Under the pieces are notes generated by a model, which saw only the letters and a list, made by a program, of their open reading frames with translations, was not told the origin of the DNA and searched no databases. Positions 16,901 to 24,291 of a stretch of DNA of 24,603 bases are shown one piece after another. The DNA comes from CAYVFC01 sp964450715. GTDB taxonomy: Bacteria; Myxococcota_A; Polyangia; Polyangiales; JAFGIB01. How positions within the stretch are numbered: the first letter of the stretch is position 1; the number at the start of each line of letters is the position of its first letter. A program made the translations under genes and the position numbers. The DNA is taken from positions 1 through 24,603 of the forward strand of contig CAYVFC010000121.1 in assembly GCA_964450715.1 (NCBI GenBank), given 5' to 3'.

Positions 16901-17109
16901 TCGGGCTTCTGCCCGTGATGCTCGGCAGCGAGACCGGCACCCGGGTAATGCAGCGGATCGCCGCTCCCATGGTGGGAGGTCTGGTCTCGTCGACCGTGCT
17001 CACCCTGCTGATCCTGCCCGCGATCTACCTGATCTGGAAGAGCTTGAAGCACCGGCGTGATTTCGCCGTCCATACGGAAGGGAACAAAAAAACAGGAGAC
17101 AGATCATGA
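13960..17109 (+). CDS. cusA: Copper/silver RND efflux pump, inner-membrane subunit
   Basis: A 1049-residue heavy-metal RND transporter that exports Cu(I) or Ag(I) from the periplasm or membrane side using the proton gradient. The proton-relay residues are present: D404 in GVMVDASVVM, E929 in AAETGVVM and K972 in RPKLMTVATT. The three methionines that bind metal in E. coli CusA (M573, M623, M672) are matched at M563 (LYMPTT), M613 (LSMIETT) and M662 (RIDMLATG), each offset by 10. This supports monovalent copper/silver rather than Zn/Co/Ni. Twelve membrane helices in two sets flank two large periplasmic domains, the usual layout. GGGAGG precedes the ATG, which overlaps the cusB stop. The operon no longer has an intact outer-membrane channel gene, so a channel must come from elsewhere. 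Confidence 0.97.
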   Translation: MIERIIEGSVRNRFLVAVVTGIVMAAGVWAMRNTPVDAIPDLSDVQVIVFTEYSGQAPQVVEDQVTYPLTTAMLSVPHARTVRGYSFFGFSMVYVIFEDGTDLYWARSRVLEYLNFVQGRLPRGVTPQLGPDATGVGWVYMYSLTSDRHDLSQLRSIQDWYLRYELMSLPGVAEVASAGGFVKQYQVEVDPEKLRAFDLSLDAVNSAIKRSNIDVGGRLLEMGETEFMVRGKGYVTSLEDLENVPVGVDKQTHTPIMLAQVATIQLGPEIRRGVIELNGKGEAVAGIVVMRFGENALEVIERVEARLKELESGLAEGVKIHTSYDRSDLILRAIDTLKSKLGQEMAVVALIIIVFLLHLPSAFVALFTLPVGILVSFVIMKLLGINANIMSLGGIAIAIGVMVDASVVMVENLHKHKERDRGLKQADLVIRASKEVGPALFFSLLIVTVSFLPVFTLQQQEGRLFAPLAYTKTFAMAASAVLAITIIPVLMVYFVRGKVVSEARNPLSRFFIWVYRPLIRAVLRFPKTTLLLVLALLAATWFPYSRLGSEFMPPLNEGDLLYMPTTPPGISITKAKELLQQTDKIIASHPQVAHVLGKVGRAETATDPAPLSMIETTIILKPKEQWPEGKTIEDIIRELDRMVQFPGLTNAWTMPIKTRIDMLATGIKTPVGIKLMGPDLKQLSEIGQKIEAVVRRVKGTLSVYSERVVGGNFVDIRIRRQDAARFGLTVADVQEVVRSAIGGMNVSWTVEGLERYPINVRYPRELRSDLEKLRQVAVPTPMGHAVALGQVSDIEVVKGAPSIKSENARPTAWIYVDLESSDLGGYVRRARDEVARQVQLPPGVSLVWSGQYEYMERANQRLQVVVPLTLAIIFLLLYLHFRNATETLVVMLTLPFALVGGVWLMFFAGYNLSVAVAVGFIALAGLAAETGVVMLVYLDETYDRWKREGRLKTLSDLKQVIMEGAVDRVRPKLMTVATTMIGLLPVMLGSETGTRVMQRIAAPMVGGLVSSTVLTLLILPAIYLIWKSLKHRRDFAVHTEGNKKTGDRS

Positions 17110-17654
17110 GCAAAATCCGCGCAAACCGCCGTTCGGCGCCGATCACGGGCCTGGTTATCGCCGTGGCGCTCGCGGCTCACGCGCCGGTCGCCCTGGCCGG
17201 CACCGAGGCGTTCGACAGACAGATGGAGCCCATCCTGCAGGAGTACCTGAAGATCCCGGAGGCCCTGGCCGCGGAGCGCACCGACGGCGTCAAGAAGGCA
17301 GCCGGGAAGATCAAACAGCTCGCCACCCGGCTGGATCCCTCCACGGTTACCGGCAAGCACGCCGGCCACTACAAGGACATCCCCAAGAACCTGATCGCTT
17401 CCGCCGACCGGCTGACGAAAGCTGCGGATATCAAGGCCATGCGAGAGGCGCTCAAGGAGCTATCCAAGCCCATGGCCATGTGGGCGACCATGTCAAAGCC
17501 GAAAGGCATCAGCGTGGTCTACTGCTCCATGGCTCCCGGCTCCTGGCTGCAGCGCGGCACCACCATCGCCAATCCCTACTACGGGGCCAAGATGCTGCGC
17601 TGCGGCGAGATCGTATCGGGGCCGGGGTCCAGAAAGACGGACAAGGACCGGTGA
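17106..17654 (+). CDS. Periplasmic DUF3347-like protein of the copper operon
   Basis: A 182-residue exported protein. The signal peptide has a basic start and hydrophobic stretch to about residue 30, with likely cleavage after VALA. The mature part is helical (FDRQMEPILQEYLKIPEALA, then repeated K/A-rich helices). It ends in VVYCSMAPGSWLQR and NPYYGAKMLRCGEI, which matches the DUF3347 signature usually written YCPMA-SWLQ-NPYFG-ML-CG. C140, M142, M163 and C166 are candidate copper ligands. DUF3347 often occurs fused to CusB-type adaptors; here it is a separate gene whose ATG overlaps the cusA stop as ATGA, so translation is coupled. Likely a copper chaperone or buffer for the pump; that role is inferred from family and context. 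Confidence 0.85.
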   Translation: MSKIRANRRSAPITGLVIAVALAAHAPVALAGTEAFDRQMEPILQEYLKIPEALAAERTDGVKKAAGKIKQLATRLDPSTVTGKHAGHYKDIPKNLIASADRLTKAADIKAMREALKELSKPMAMWATMSKPKGISVVYCSMAPGSWLQRGTTIANPYYGAKMLRCGEIVSGPGSRKTDKDR

Positions 17655-17730
17655 CCGGTACGCATCGACGTCGAGTTATCGCCGGACCGGCGGAGCAGGT
17701 TCGTGGTCACCATACCCAGTACGAACCGGC

Positions 17731-17757
17731 CGCTATCCGCTCGTACAGCGGATAGCG
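17731..17757. terminator. Perfect stem-loop between convergent operons
   Basis: CGCTATCCGCT (17731-17741) and AGCGGATAGCG (17747-17757) pair perfectly around a 5-base loop, 77 bp after the copper operon and 170 bp before the end of the convergent hydrolase gene. There is no T-tract on either side, so it is not a textbook intrinsic terminator. A second repeat, CCGGGCGCG/CGCGCCCGG (17796-17804, 17826-17834), is followed by T-rich DNA and may end plus-strand transcripts. The pair probably separates the two converging operons. Confidence 0.45.
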
Positions 17758-17927
17758 CGAGCGGCACATAGGCAAGGCACGCGGCGCAGGCCGGCCCGGG
17801 CGCGCTCGCGATTGCGCTCCGCCGACGCGCCCGGTCTCGTATCGTTTATTTTACGGTGCCTCCTAAGATCCGCCCCCCTGGCCGCGGCAGCAGTAAAGAT
17901 GCCGCCCGGTGTAGCTGTACGTTCCCC

Positions 17928-19442
17928 TCACCAGATCCACCCCTTGTCCACGCTGCGGCTTCCGGCCGGCATGCTGAACATCAGCCCGTCGACACCGATG
18001 GTGATGGGTCCGCTGTAGTATTCCTCGGCGTCACCGAGAAACGCTTTTCCCAGAACGGAAACCGGCAGGGGGGGAATGGTGTGGTAGAAGACCAGCTGCC
18101 GGGCTCCCGCATCCTCGGCGATCCGCGCCGCTTCCTCCGGAAAGGTGTGGTAGTCCAGAATGTCCGTGGTGATCCTGGCGATGTTGGATCGCCCGCCCTT
18201 CCGGGTGGCGTCACCGAGCATTCGCACCATGTTCGGTTGCAGGGCTTCGTGTAGCAGCAGATCGACCCGGGCGGACTGGCGCCGCAGCGTTTCGCTTGGC
18301 AGCGTGTCACCGCTGATCACCAGCGAGCGGCCCTTGTAGTCGAAGCGATAGCCGACCGCCGGCTCCACCGGTCGGTGATCCACCAGAAACGCCGTGACCT
18401 TCACGCCGTGTGCATCGATGATCACCACCGCATCCTCTCCGTCGGGGAAATCGAACGGCCTCGCCACGCCGCCGGCTCCCCCGGGCGGGGTGGTCTCGAT
18501 CCCGTGATGGGCCACCCGGTATCGACTGTCGAGGGAGTAGGCCAGGTTGAATCCCTGCACCACGGTCTGAACGCCCGGCGGACCGAAGACCGGAAGCGGT
18601 TCGGTTGCCGCCCCGCGAGCCCAGCGCTTGAGCATCAGCTCGCCCAGGTCCCCGATGTGATCGGAGTGGAAATGGGTCAGCAGCACGGCCTCGATATCTC
18701 CGGGCTGCAGCCGCATGAGCTCCAGTCTTTGCACGCTGCTCGGACCCGTATCAACGATGTACAGAGCCTTGCCGGCGATCACGACAACGCAGGGACCGGC
18801 CCGCTTCGGATCCATCATCGGCGATCCGGACCCGCAAAGCGCCAGGTGGAGGCCATCGGGCAGCCCCTCGAAGGCATCCTGGACGGCGTTGCGGTGAGCG
18901 ACCGCCCCCAACAGAGCCGCTCCGATCGGTCTCCGGGAGAGAAACACACCGAAAACCAGAGCGGCGACCACGGCGATCGCCAGCAGGACCCGCGGCGCGA
19001 CAAAGGCCCGAAGCGGGGCCAAACCGTTGTCCGGGCTTTGGTCGGCGGATGCGAAGAACAGCGAGAGCGCCAGGATTACCAAAAAGATCCCTTCCGCAAC
19101 CATGGCGCCAGCGGCCACGGCCGGCACGTCGTCGACGACGACGCTGGTGAGCCGCCCGAGCAGAACCAAGGCCAGGAAGACGATGGGGACGACCAGCAGC
19201 CGACGATACACGGTCAGCACGCCCAGCAGACAGAAGAACCCCATTGCGAGAAAGAGAGCGCCGAAGTCTCCCCGTACCGCGTTGATTCCCACCGCGCGGG
19301 CCGGCTCGACGTAGAAACCGGTCGCAAGTACCTCGGGCAGTGTCAGAAATCCGATCCCGAGCAGGAGAAAGTTGAGCCCCACCCATCCCGCCAGGATGCG
19401 TAGCCCGGTTTCCAGTTTCTCGATGCGGCGCCTCTTCCTCAT
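17928..19442 (-). CDS. Membrane-anchored metallo-beta-lactamase-fold hydrolase
   Basis: A 504-residue protein with two parts. Residues 1-170 hold about five hydrophobic segments (near 13-39, 58-78, 81-103, 108-132, 147-169); the first four resemble small four-helix membrane domains such as DUF4345. From about 190 a metallo-beta-lactamase domain begins: SGSPMMDPKRAGP, YIVDTGPSS, then THFHSDHIGD with the metal ligands H257, H259, D261 and H262, later VISGDT and HEALQP, and a C-terminal YHTIPP. The pattern is closest to RNase Z/arylsulfatase-like hydrolases. I chose the ATG at 19442 because it overlaps the stop of the PfpI gene as ATGA; an upstream frame to 19742 lies wholly inside that gene. 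Third gene of the TetR-divergent operon. Substrate unknown. Confidence 0.88.
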   Translation of the reverse strand: MRKRRRIEKLETGLRILAGWVGLNFLLLGIGFLTLPEVLATGFYVEPARAVGINAVRGDFGALFLAMGFFCLLGVLTVYRRLLVVPIVFLALVLLGRLTSVVVDDVPAVAAGAMVAEGIFLVILALSLFFASADQSPDNGLAPLRAFVAPRVLLAIAVVAALVFGVFLSRRPIGAALLGAVAHRNAVQDAFEGLPDGLHLALCGSGSPMMDPKRAGPCVVVIAGKALYIVDTGPSSVQRLELMRLQPGDIEAVLLTHFHSDHIGDLGELMLKRWARGAATEPLPVFGPPGVQTVVQGFNLAYSLDSRYRVAHHGIETTPPGGAGGVARPFDFPDGEDAVVIIDAHGVKVTAFLVDHRPVEPAVGYRFDYKGRSLVISGDTLPSETLRRQSARVDLLLHEALQPNMVRMLGDATRKGGRSNIARITTDILDYHTFPEEAARIAEDAGARQLVFYHTIPPLPVSVLGKAFLGDAEEYYSGPITIGVDGLMFSMPAGSRSVDKGWIW

Positions 19443-20275
19443 CGCCTGGTACCCCCTGCGACCTGCATCATCTTGTTGGCCACCTCGGCCCCGGCATTCT
19501 GGTTCTGCCCGGAGACGATGCGGCCATCGACCACTACATGGTTGGCAAACATGTCGCGAAACGCGGTGGCGCTCTCGTACCTGGCCCCGGCCGCCCTCAG
19601 CTCCCGTTCCGGATGCTGGGGCGTGATGGAAATGCCGAGCTCCTCGACCTGTTTGTCCGTGACCGCGGTGATCCGTCGCCCCTGGACGAGCGGCCGGCCG
19701 TTCTCGTCGCTGGCCAGCAACAGGCCTAGCAGCCCGTGACATACACCGCCGATAACTCTACCGGCCGCATAGGCCTCGGTTATCTTCCGGCCCAGCACCT
19801 CCGAATAGCCGAGATCGTAAGCGGCTCCCCACCCCCCGGCCAGATAGATGATGTCGTATTTGGTGAAGTCTATGTCGTCAATTCGCAATGAGTTGTGGAC
19901 CTTGCCCTGCAATACCCGGTCCGACAGAAATCGATCATCATATTCGCTCTTGAGCAACCAATGGAAGGACATGGGGTCAACGGGGATTTTACCCCCCTTG
20001 ATGCTGGCGACATCGACCGACGTGCGACCATCCCGAAATTCGTAGTACGGGGCGGTCAACTCGGAACCGAATACGCCGGTCTCATCCCCGTCATCTCCCA
20101 ACCTGTCGTGGCTGGTGGCGATGATCAGTGCCTTTCCCTCGGGTAACAGGTATAGTTGACCCTCGTATTCCGGATGAAGGCCCATGCCTTTGATTGCCGC
20201 CGGAAATCCGAGCCTGACCGATACCCCGACCGTGACAAGGGCGATCAGAATAACAAGGATTCGCTTCTTTCTCAT
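19439..20275 (-). CDS. Membrane-anchored DJ-1/PfpI family protein, Hsp31-like
   Basis: A 278-residue protein with one N-terminal hydrophobic segment (residues 6-20 after MRKKR), which would place the domain outside the cytoplasmic face, and a DJ-1/PfpI domain after it. The nucleophile elbow is GGVCHGLLGL with C179 and H180. The glutamate partner is probably E72 in SELTAPYYEF, and IKGGKIPVDPMSF matches the Hsp31/HchA subgroup. That subgroup includes glyoxalase III and proposed deglycase enzymes acting on methylglyoxal-type electrophiles. The start ATG at 20275 lies 68 bp after the Fe-S gene; a GGGGG lies about 8 nt upstream. The stop overlaps the hydrolase start. A membrane-bound member is unusual, since most are soluble. 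Function inferred from family only. Confidence 0.88.
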   Translation of the reverse strand: MRKKRILVILIALVTVGVSVRLGFPAAIKGMGLHPEYEGQLYLLPEGKALIIATSHDRLGDDGDETGVFGSELTAPYYEFRDGRTSVDVASIKGGKIPVDPMSFHWLLKSEYDDRFLSDRVLQGKVHNSLRIDDIDFTKYDIIYLAGGWGAAYDLGYSEVLGRKITEAYAAGRVIGGVCHGLLGLLLASDENGRPLVQGRRITAVTDKQVEELGISITPQHPERELRAAGARYESATAFRDMFANHVVVDGRIVSGQNQNAGAEVANKMMQVAGGTRR

Positions 20276-20343
20276 TTCACATACCCCCGTTTGATTCTAG
20301 ATATCTCCTGTTACCGGGGTCGGCGCCGTGGGTCAGCGATTCG

Positions 20344-21453
20344 TCAGAGCCGTTCATTCTCTCGTGCCACGGTCAGGCCGAGATCGAGCAGGGATTCGAA
20401 CGGTCTTCCGGGGCGTTCGTATCGATGCAGCTTCAGGGACTCCGTGGGGCAGTCCATGGTACAGACACCGCAACCGATGCATTTTTCCGGATCGACCAGA
20501 GCGCGGTCGGTGGCGTCATCGAGCCGGAGCGCGCCCAGCGGGCAGCGGTCGACGCACGTCCCGCACGCGATGCAATCGTCGGTGGCTCGGGGCACGAAAT
20601 GGGAGGGCAGGACGGCGGTCGGGTTGTCCCAACGCGTCCTGCCCCGAACGTTGGAGCAGCAACAGCCGCAGCACAGACACATGAGGCTGTGCGGGTCATT
20701 CAAATAGTTTTCCGCGGTGGGGATCAGTCCCTTTTCGACCATCTCGTCCAGGTAGTCGATGGCCTGCTCCTTGGTAACCCGCTTGCCCAGACCGAGCTGT
20801 TCGAAGTGCAGCGCGGTCTTTCCGATGAAGATGCAGTTGCCGATGGGGAATCGGTCCTTGCATTCGCGTATGCCCATCTTCTCGGTTCGGGTACGGCAGG
20901 GACAGGGCACCAACACCAGGTCCTCGGTTGCCAGACCTTTGATATGGGCGTGCGCCTCCTCGGCGGTGAAGGTCTTCTCGTCGGGATGAATGGCCTGCTC
21001 CACGGGAATGCTCCGTAAAAACGGAGTACCCTTACCGGAGGTCGCGTAGTACTTGTAGAAGCGCTCCTCGATGAAGAATGTCTGATAGAGCCTGGCCGCC
21101 TCCAGGTCGTCGGGCTCGATATTCGGATAGAACATGTGAAGGTTGATCAAATTGGGAACCATCGGCAGGCTGAACCCCCCCTTGGAGAAGGCGAGGCGCC
21201 CCCTGTCCGCCAGCGAGCCCAGCATCCGCTCGACCTCCCCCACCTCCCGGCCCGAGGCGTCGGCCACCTGCCGGGCGGTCTTCGCGGGATAGGGCCGCAT
21301 CTCGAGATGCTGAACCAGCTCTCCCTCCCCGGGCGTATAGAGAAGCTTCAGGTAGGCGATGAAGGCTTGGGAAAGCTTCCCGTCCGCCTTGGGTGCGGTC
21401 TGGATCCCCCTGTCGACGTTTTCGGCGATTCGTAGGTAGACCTGGTCGCGCAT
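20344..21453 (-). CDS. Cysteine-rich Fe-S protein with ferredoxin domain and winged-helix-like N-terminus
   Basis: A 369-residue protein with 18 cysteines. Residues 50-95 (KTARQVADASGREVGEVERM, then LADRGRLAFSKGGF) look like a winged helix. A middle region follows with four cysteines at 184, 186, 198 and 207 (VPCPCRTR, IRECKD, GNCIF), then an unusual cluster C259, C261, C262, C264-C266 (CLCCGCCC). A classical 2[4Fe-4S] ferredoxin domain comes next: CIACGTCVDRCP (294-304) and CIGCGVCTMDCP (325-335). It could carry three or more clusters. Similar proteins occur in anaerobic deltaproteobacteria, with no function that I can name. GGAGA lies 5 nt before the ATG. It is first in the operon with the PfpI-like and hydrolase genes and divergent from TetR. 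Likely an electron-transfer or redox-sensing protein. Confidence 0.88.
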   Translation of the reverse strand: MRDQVYLRIAENVDRGIQTAPKADGKLSQAFIAYLKLLYTPGEGELVQHLEMRPYPAKTARQVADASGREVGEVERMLGSLADRGRLAFSKGGFSLPMVPNLINLHMFYPNIEPDDLEAARLYQTFFIEERFYKYYATSGKGTPFLRSIPVEQAIHPDEKTFTAEEAHAHIKGLATEDLVLVPCPCRTRTEKMGIRECKDRFPIGNCIFIGKTALHFEQLGLGKRVTKEQAIDYLDEMVEKGLIPTAENYLNDPHSLMCLCCGCCCSNVRGRTRWDNPTAVLPSHFVPRATDDCIACGTCVDRCPLGALRLDDATDRALVDPEKCIGCGVCTMDCPTESLKLHRYERPGRPFESLLDLGLTVARENERL

Positions 21454-21556
21454 ACCCGTCTCCTTCTTTCTTCCCGGGATTCACCTGCGGTGGTTTTCGC
21501 GAGTGGCGTCGCCTCCAACGGGTTCGGTGGCTTTTGCCGTACCCGTCTTCAACTTA

Positions 21557-21642
21557 AGTAAACGCCGTGTATACTCATATGTCAAGGTCAATTGAATTGC
21601 GCGGCTTGATATTGACATAGATCGGTATACAATGCGTTTAAT
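21557..21642. promoter_or_regulatory. Divergent promoters, each with a GTATAC box in the spacer
   Basis: Leftward promoter for the Fe-S operon: TTGACA (minus strand, 21580-21585), 17-bp spacer, TTTACT (21557-21562). Rightward promoter for tetR: TTGACA (21612-21617), 19-bp spacer, TTTAAT (21637-21642), less certain. A GTATAC palindrome lies in each spacer (21569-21574 and 21625-21630). Read from opposite strands, both boxes extend to TGTATAC. A TCAATTGA palindrome (21588-21595) lies between the promoters. The layout suggests that the TetR protein represses both directions by binding the two boxes. Confidence 0.55.
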
Positions 21643-21737
21643 TAGCATTCGAAAGGCGGAAGACCCGGCCGGGGTCTCGTCCGGGATGACGAAGATCCGG
21701 GCCTTTCATCGAAGTTGCCGGCGCAAAGGAACCATTC

Positions 21738-22430
21738 GTGGCCATGCCGACCCGTAAACACGCTGTGGCGAGCAGATCAAAATCCAGGCCCCAGAACGGC
21801 GCCCTTTCGGGGCTGCTGGGCGAGCAGGCCACGCGCTCTCGTATCCTCAGGGGCGCGGCCACGGTGTTTGCCCGCAAGGGCGTTGACGCGACGACCGTGC
21901 AGGACATCCTGCAGGCCTCGGGCCTGTCCCGTCGTACTTTCTACCAGTTCTTCCGCAGCAAGGACGACGCGCTGCTGGCGCTGTTCGAAATCGCGACTCG
22001 CCAGGCGGTCGAAACCACGGGCGAGGCGGCCGTATCGGACGACCTCGTGAAGCGGATGACGCAATCGGTGGACGCCTACCTCGCGCTGTGGAGATCCGGC
22101 GGCGAGCTGCCGGTGGTCCTCCAGACCGAGGCCATGCGCGCCGGTTCCCCGCTTTCGCCGTTGCGAGAGCAAGCGCTGGACACCGTCGCACGGCGGGGCG
22201 CGAGCGCCTACCAGAAGCTAAAAGGTCGCAGCGTGGACCCACTGGTGTTCCGCAGCTTCCAGCTGGCGCTGGAAGGGCTGCTCGCTCACGCTCACCGCAA
22301 CGGTCCGCCGAGCGACCGGCAGCTTGCGCGCGTGCGCCGCGTGATCCTTTCGATCATCGTTCGCACGCTGGCGACCGGCGACTCGCCGGTTCCCGATCTA
22401 CCTGCACTTGGCGGTTCCCGAAAGGAGTAA
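21738..22430 (+). CDS. TetR-family transcriptional regulator
   Basis: A 230-residue TetR repressor. The DNA-binding domain is at about residues 30-80: RILRGAATVFARKGVDATTV, then DILQASGLSRRTFYQFFRSK and DDALLALFE, the family signature. The C-terminal helices form a ligand pocket; the ligand cannot be predicted. A basic N-terminal extension of about 28 residues precedes the domain. I chose the GTG at 21738 because AAAGGA ends 7 nt before it; an ATG at 21744 would be 13 nt away. It is divergent from the Fe-S/PfpI/hydrolase operon with a 284-bp gap, the standard arrangement for a TetR that controls its neighbour in response to a substrate or toxic compound. A small GTGAC/GTCAC hairpin (22436-22449) follows the gene. 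Confidence 0.93.
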   Translation: MAMPTRKHAVASRSKSRPQNGALSGLLGEQATRSRILRGAATVFARKGVDATTVQDILQASGLSRRTFYQFFRSKDDALLALFEIATRQAVETTGEAAVSDDLVKRMTQSVDAYLALWRSGGELPVVLQTEAMRAGSPLSPLREQALDTVARRGASAYQKLKGRSVDPLVFRSFQLALEGLLAHAHRNGPPSDRQLARVRRVILSIIVRTLATGDSPVPDLPALGGSRKE

Positions 22431-22569
22431 CGGGTGTGACAAGGGTCACGATTGATTCTTGTCAGATGGGTGATAGCGTTTCCCTCATGATTTCGCTGCG
22501 TGTACTAATGCGCCGGCCTTTGTATCGAATGCCGTAAGAGACCTCCGTGCGTATCCTCTCCAAGAGTCC

Positions 22570-24267
22570 GTGCTGAAGTCATACCTGATACTAACCTTCG
22601 AGTCGGGCAACGCCACCCGCAGGCTGGCCGCCCTCGGACTGCTGCTATCGCTCTGCGCCGTCGGAATGGGCCTGCAGACCGATGACCATGTGCTGCGATA
22701 CCAGGCCACCCATACCGACAACCCTCTACTCACGTTCAGCCAGAGGCTCCCTCCGCTCGAAGAGTTACAGGAGCGTGGTTTTACCTGGTGGCGAACGGCC
22801 GGGAAAAAGCAGCGATTTCTGAGACCGCTCGCCTCGCTGAGTCACTCGATCGACTTCTACTTCTTCGCCGATGCCGTGTGGTGGGCGCGGGTGCAGAACG
22901 GATTGCTGTACGCGTTGTTGATCGCCGCCGTATGCTGGTGTTTTCGACTGCTCGGTCTGCCACCCCTGGCCGTGGGGCTCGGTGGCCTCTTTTATACGCT
23001 GAATGCGGGTAACGCATTGAGTGTCGGCTGGATCAGCGGGCGCAACACGCTGCTCTACACGCTGTTTTCCGTGTTGACCCTGGCGCTGCATCACCGAGCC
23101 CGCACCGAGTCGAGTCCGTGGCCACGGTTGCTCGCCCCTCTATGTCTGATGCTGGGCCTTGCAGGCGGCGAGGGCGCGGTGGCAGCGGTCGGCTATCTCA
23201 TCGCGCACGCCGTGTTTCTCGACAGCGGCAAGCCGCGTAGTCGAGTGTTGGCGATGCTGCCATATCTGGTCATCGTGGTAGCCTGGCGTATCTACTATGT
23301 CAGCGCCGGCTATGGCGTGAGCGGTGCTGGATGGTATCTCGACGTAGAAGCGTATCCGGGACGCTTCGTTCTGGCGTCGCTCGAGGCCCTCCCGGTTTAC
23401 CTGGCGACCCTGCTCACCCTTCCGCTCGCGAACCTCAGCATCTTCGGGGCGGGCCCGAAGTACGGCCTGATCGGAGCATCGATCGCGACGCTGCTGCTAT
23501 TGTGGCCGGTGTTTCGGCCGCTGCTCCGCGAGCACGCAACGCTGCGCTTCGCATTGCTCGGCGCTGCACTGAGCGTGGTTCCCCTAGGAGCGACTCAAAT
23601 ACAGGACAGGTTGACGACACTGGCGGCGGTGGGCACGAGCGCGCTACTGGGCATGCTGGTCGCTCATCACTGGACCCAGGCCGGATTGCCCGGGGCGCGG
23701 ACGAGCAGGGTTCTGTTTCGCATGCATACGTACGTTTCGCTGGTGATATTCGTGCTCTTCCTGTTCGCGAACACGCCCATGAACTCTCGGGCGGAGGCAA
23801 TCGTGGACCGGGTATCGAGAGACGACTCCACCCGGTCGGTGTTGCTCAACGCACCCAACTGGGTGGTCTTGATCTATCCGGCGTTCATCGCCGATGCCCA
23901 GCAGCGCCCGCTGGGCGCAGCCTTCTACACGCTATACGTGGGCGCGAGTGCCATAAATATACGGCGTGTCGGCGAAAGGTCTCTGGAGGTGAGCCCCGAC
24001 GGCGGTTTCGTGCCGGCCGTACTCGGCGCGACCGGCCGTCTGGACCCTCCATTTAAAGCGGGACAGGTTCGCACATTCAGGCACATGCGCGCGCTGGTAC
24101 TATCGGTCGATGACCGGGGCGCTCCCCAGAGCGTTCGATTCGAGTTCGATGTGCCGCTCGGCGATCCCACCCTGCGGTTACTCGTGTGGAAAGGCGACAG
24201 GCCGGTGGAATGGAATCCGCCTGCTGTGGGTGAAAGCGTGCGACTTGAGTCCAGTCGTACTCTGTGA
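22570..24267 (+). CDS. Polytopic membrane protein, GT-C/TMTC-like
   Basis: A 565-residue protein with roughly ten hydrophobic segments between residues 19 and 400 and a soluble C-terminal domain of about 150 residues. The pattern resembles GT-C glycosyltransferases of the TMTC type: an acidic motif after the first helix (TDDHVLRYQ), FLRPLASLSHSIDFYFF, and VGWISGRNTLLYTLFSVL, which mirrors the family's RPL-x-LD and WISGR-x-LL blocks. No TPR repeats follow, unlike TMTC proteins; the tail instead looks beta-rich. It may transfer a lipid-linked sugar or be a catalytically lost relative. The start is a GTG at 22570 with no strong ribosome-binding site, so a later start is possible. It stands alone, 139 bp after tetR and 24 bp before repeat copy 3. 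Confidence 0.75.
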   Translation: MLKSYLILTFESGNATRRLAALGLLLSLCAVGMGLQTDDHVLRYQATHTDNPLLTFSQRLPPLEELQERGFTWWRTAGKKQRFLRPLASLSHSIDFYFFADAVWWARVQNGLLYALLIAAVCWCFRLLGLPPLAVGLGGLFYTLNAGNALSVGWISGRNTLLYTLFSVLTLALHHRARTESSPWPRLLAPLCLMLGLAGGEGAVAAVGYLIAHAVFLDSGKPRSRVLAMLPYLVIVVAWRIYYVSAGYGVSGAGWYLDVEAYPGRFVLASLEALPVYLATLLTLPLANLSIFGAGPKYGLIGASIATLLLLWPVFRPLLREHATLRFALLGAALSVVPLGATQIQDRLTTLAAVGTSALLGMLVAHHWTQAGLPGARTSRVLFRMHTYVSLVIFVLFLFANTPMNSRAEAIVDRVSRDDSTRSVLLNAPNWVVLIYPAFIADAQQRPLGAAFYTLYVGASAINIRRVGERSLEVSPDGGFVPAVLGATGRLDPPFKAGQVRTFRHMRALVLSVDDRGAPQSVRFEFDVPLGDPTLRLLVWKGDRPVEWNPPAVGESVRLESSRTL

Positions 24268-24291
24268 GCCCATCGAAACAACGATTTGCAC

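Noticed and set aside
19443..19742. Upstream start for the MBL-fold hydrolase at 19742
   Set aside because: The extra 100 residues lie entirely within the PfpI gene in another frame and look like out-of-frame translation. The ATGA overlap at 19439-19442 is the natural start.
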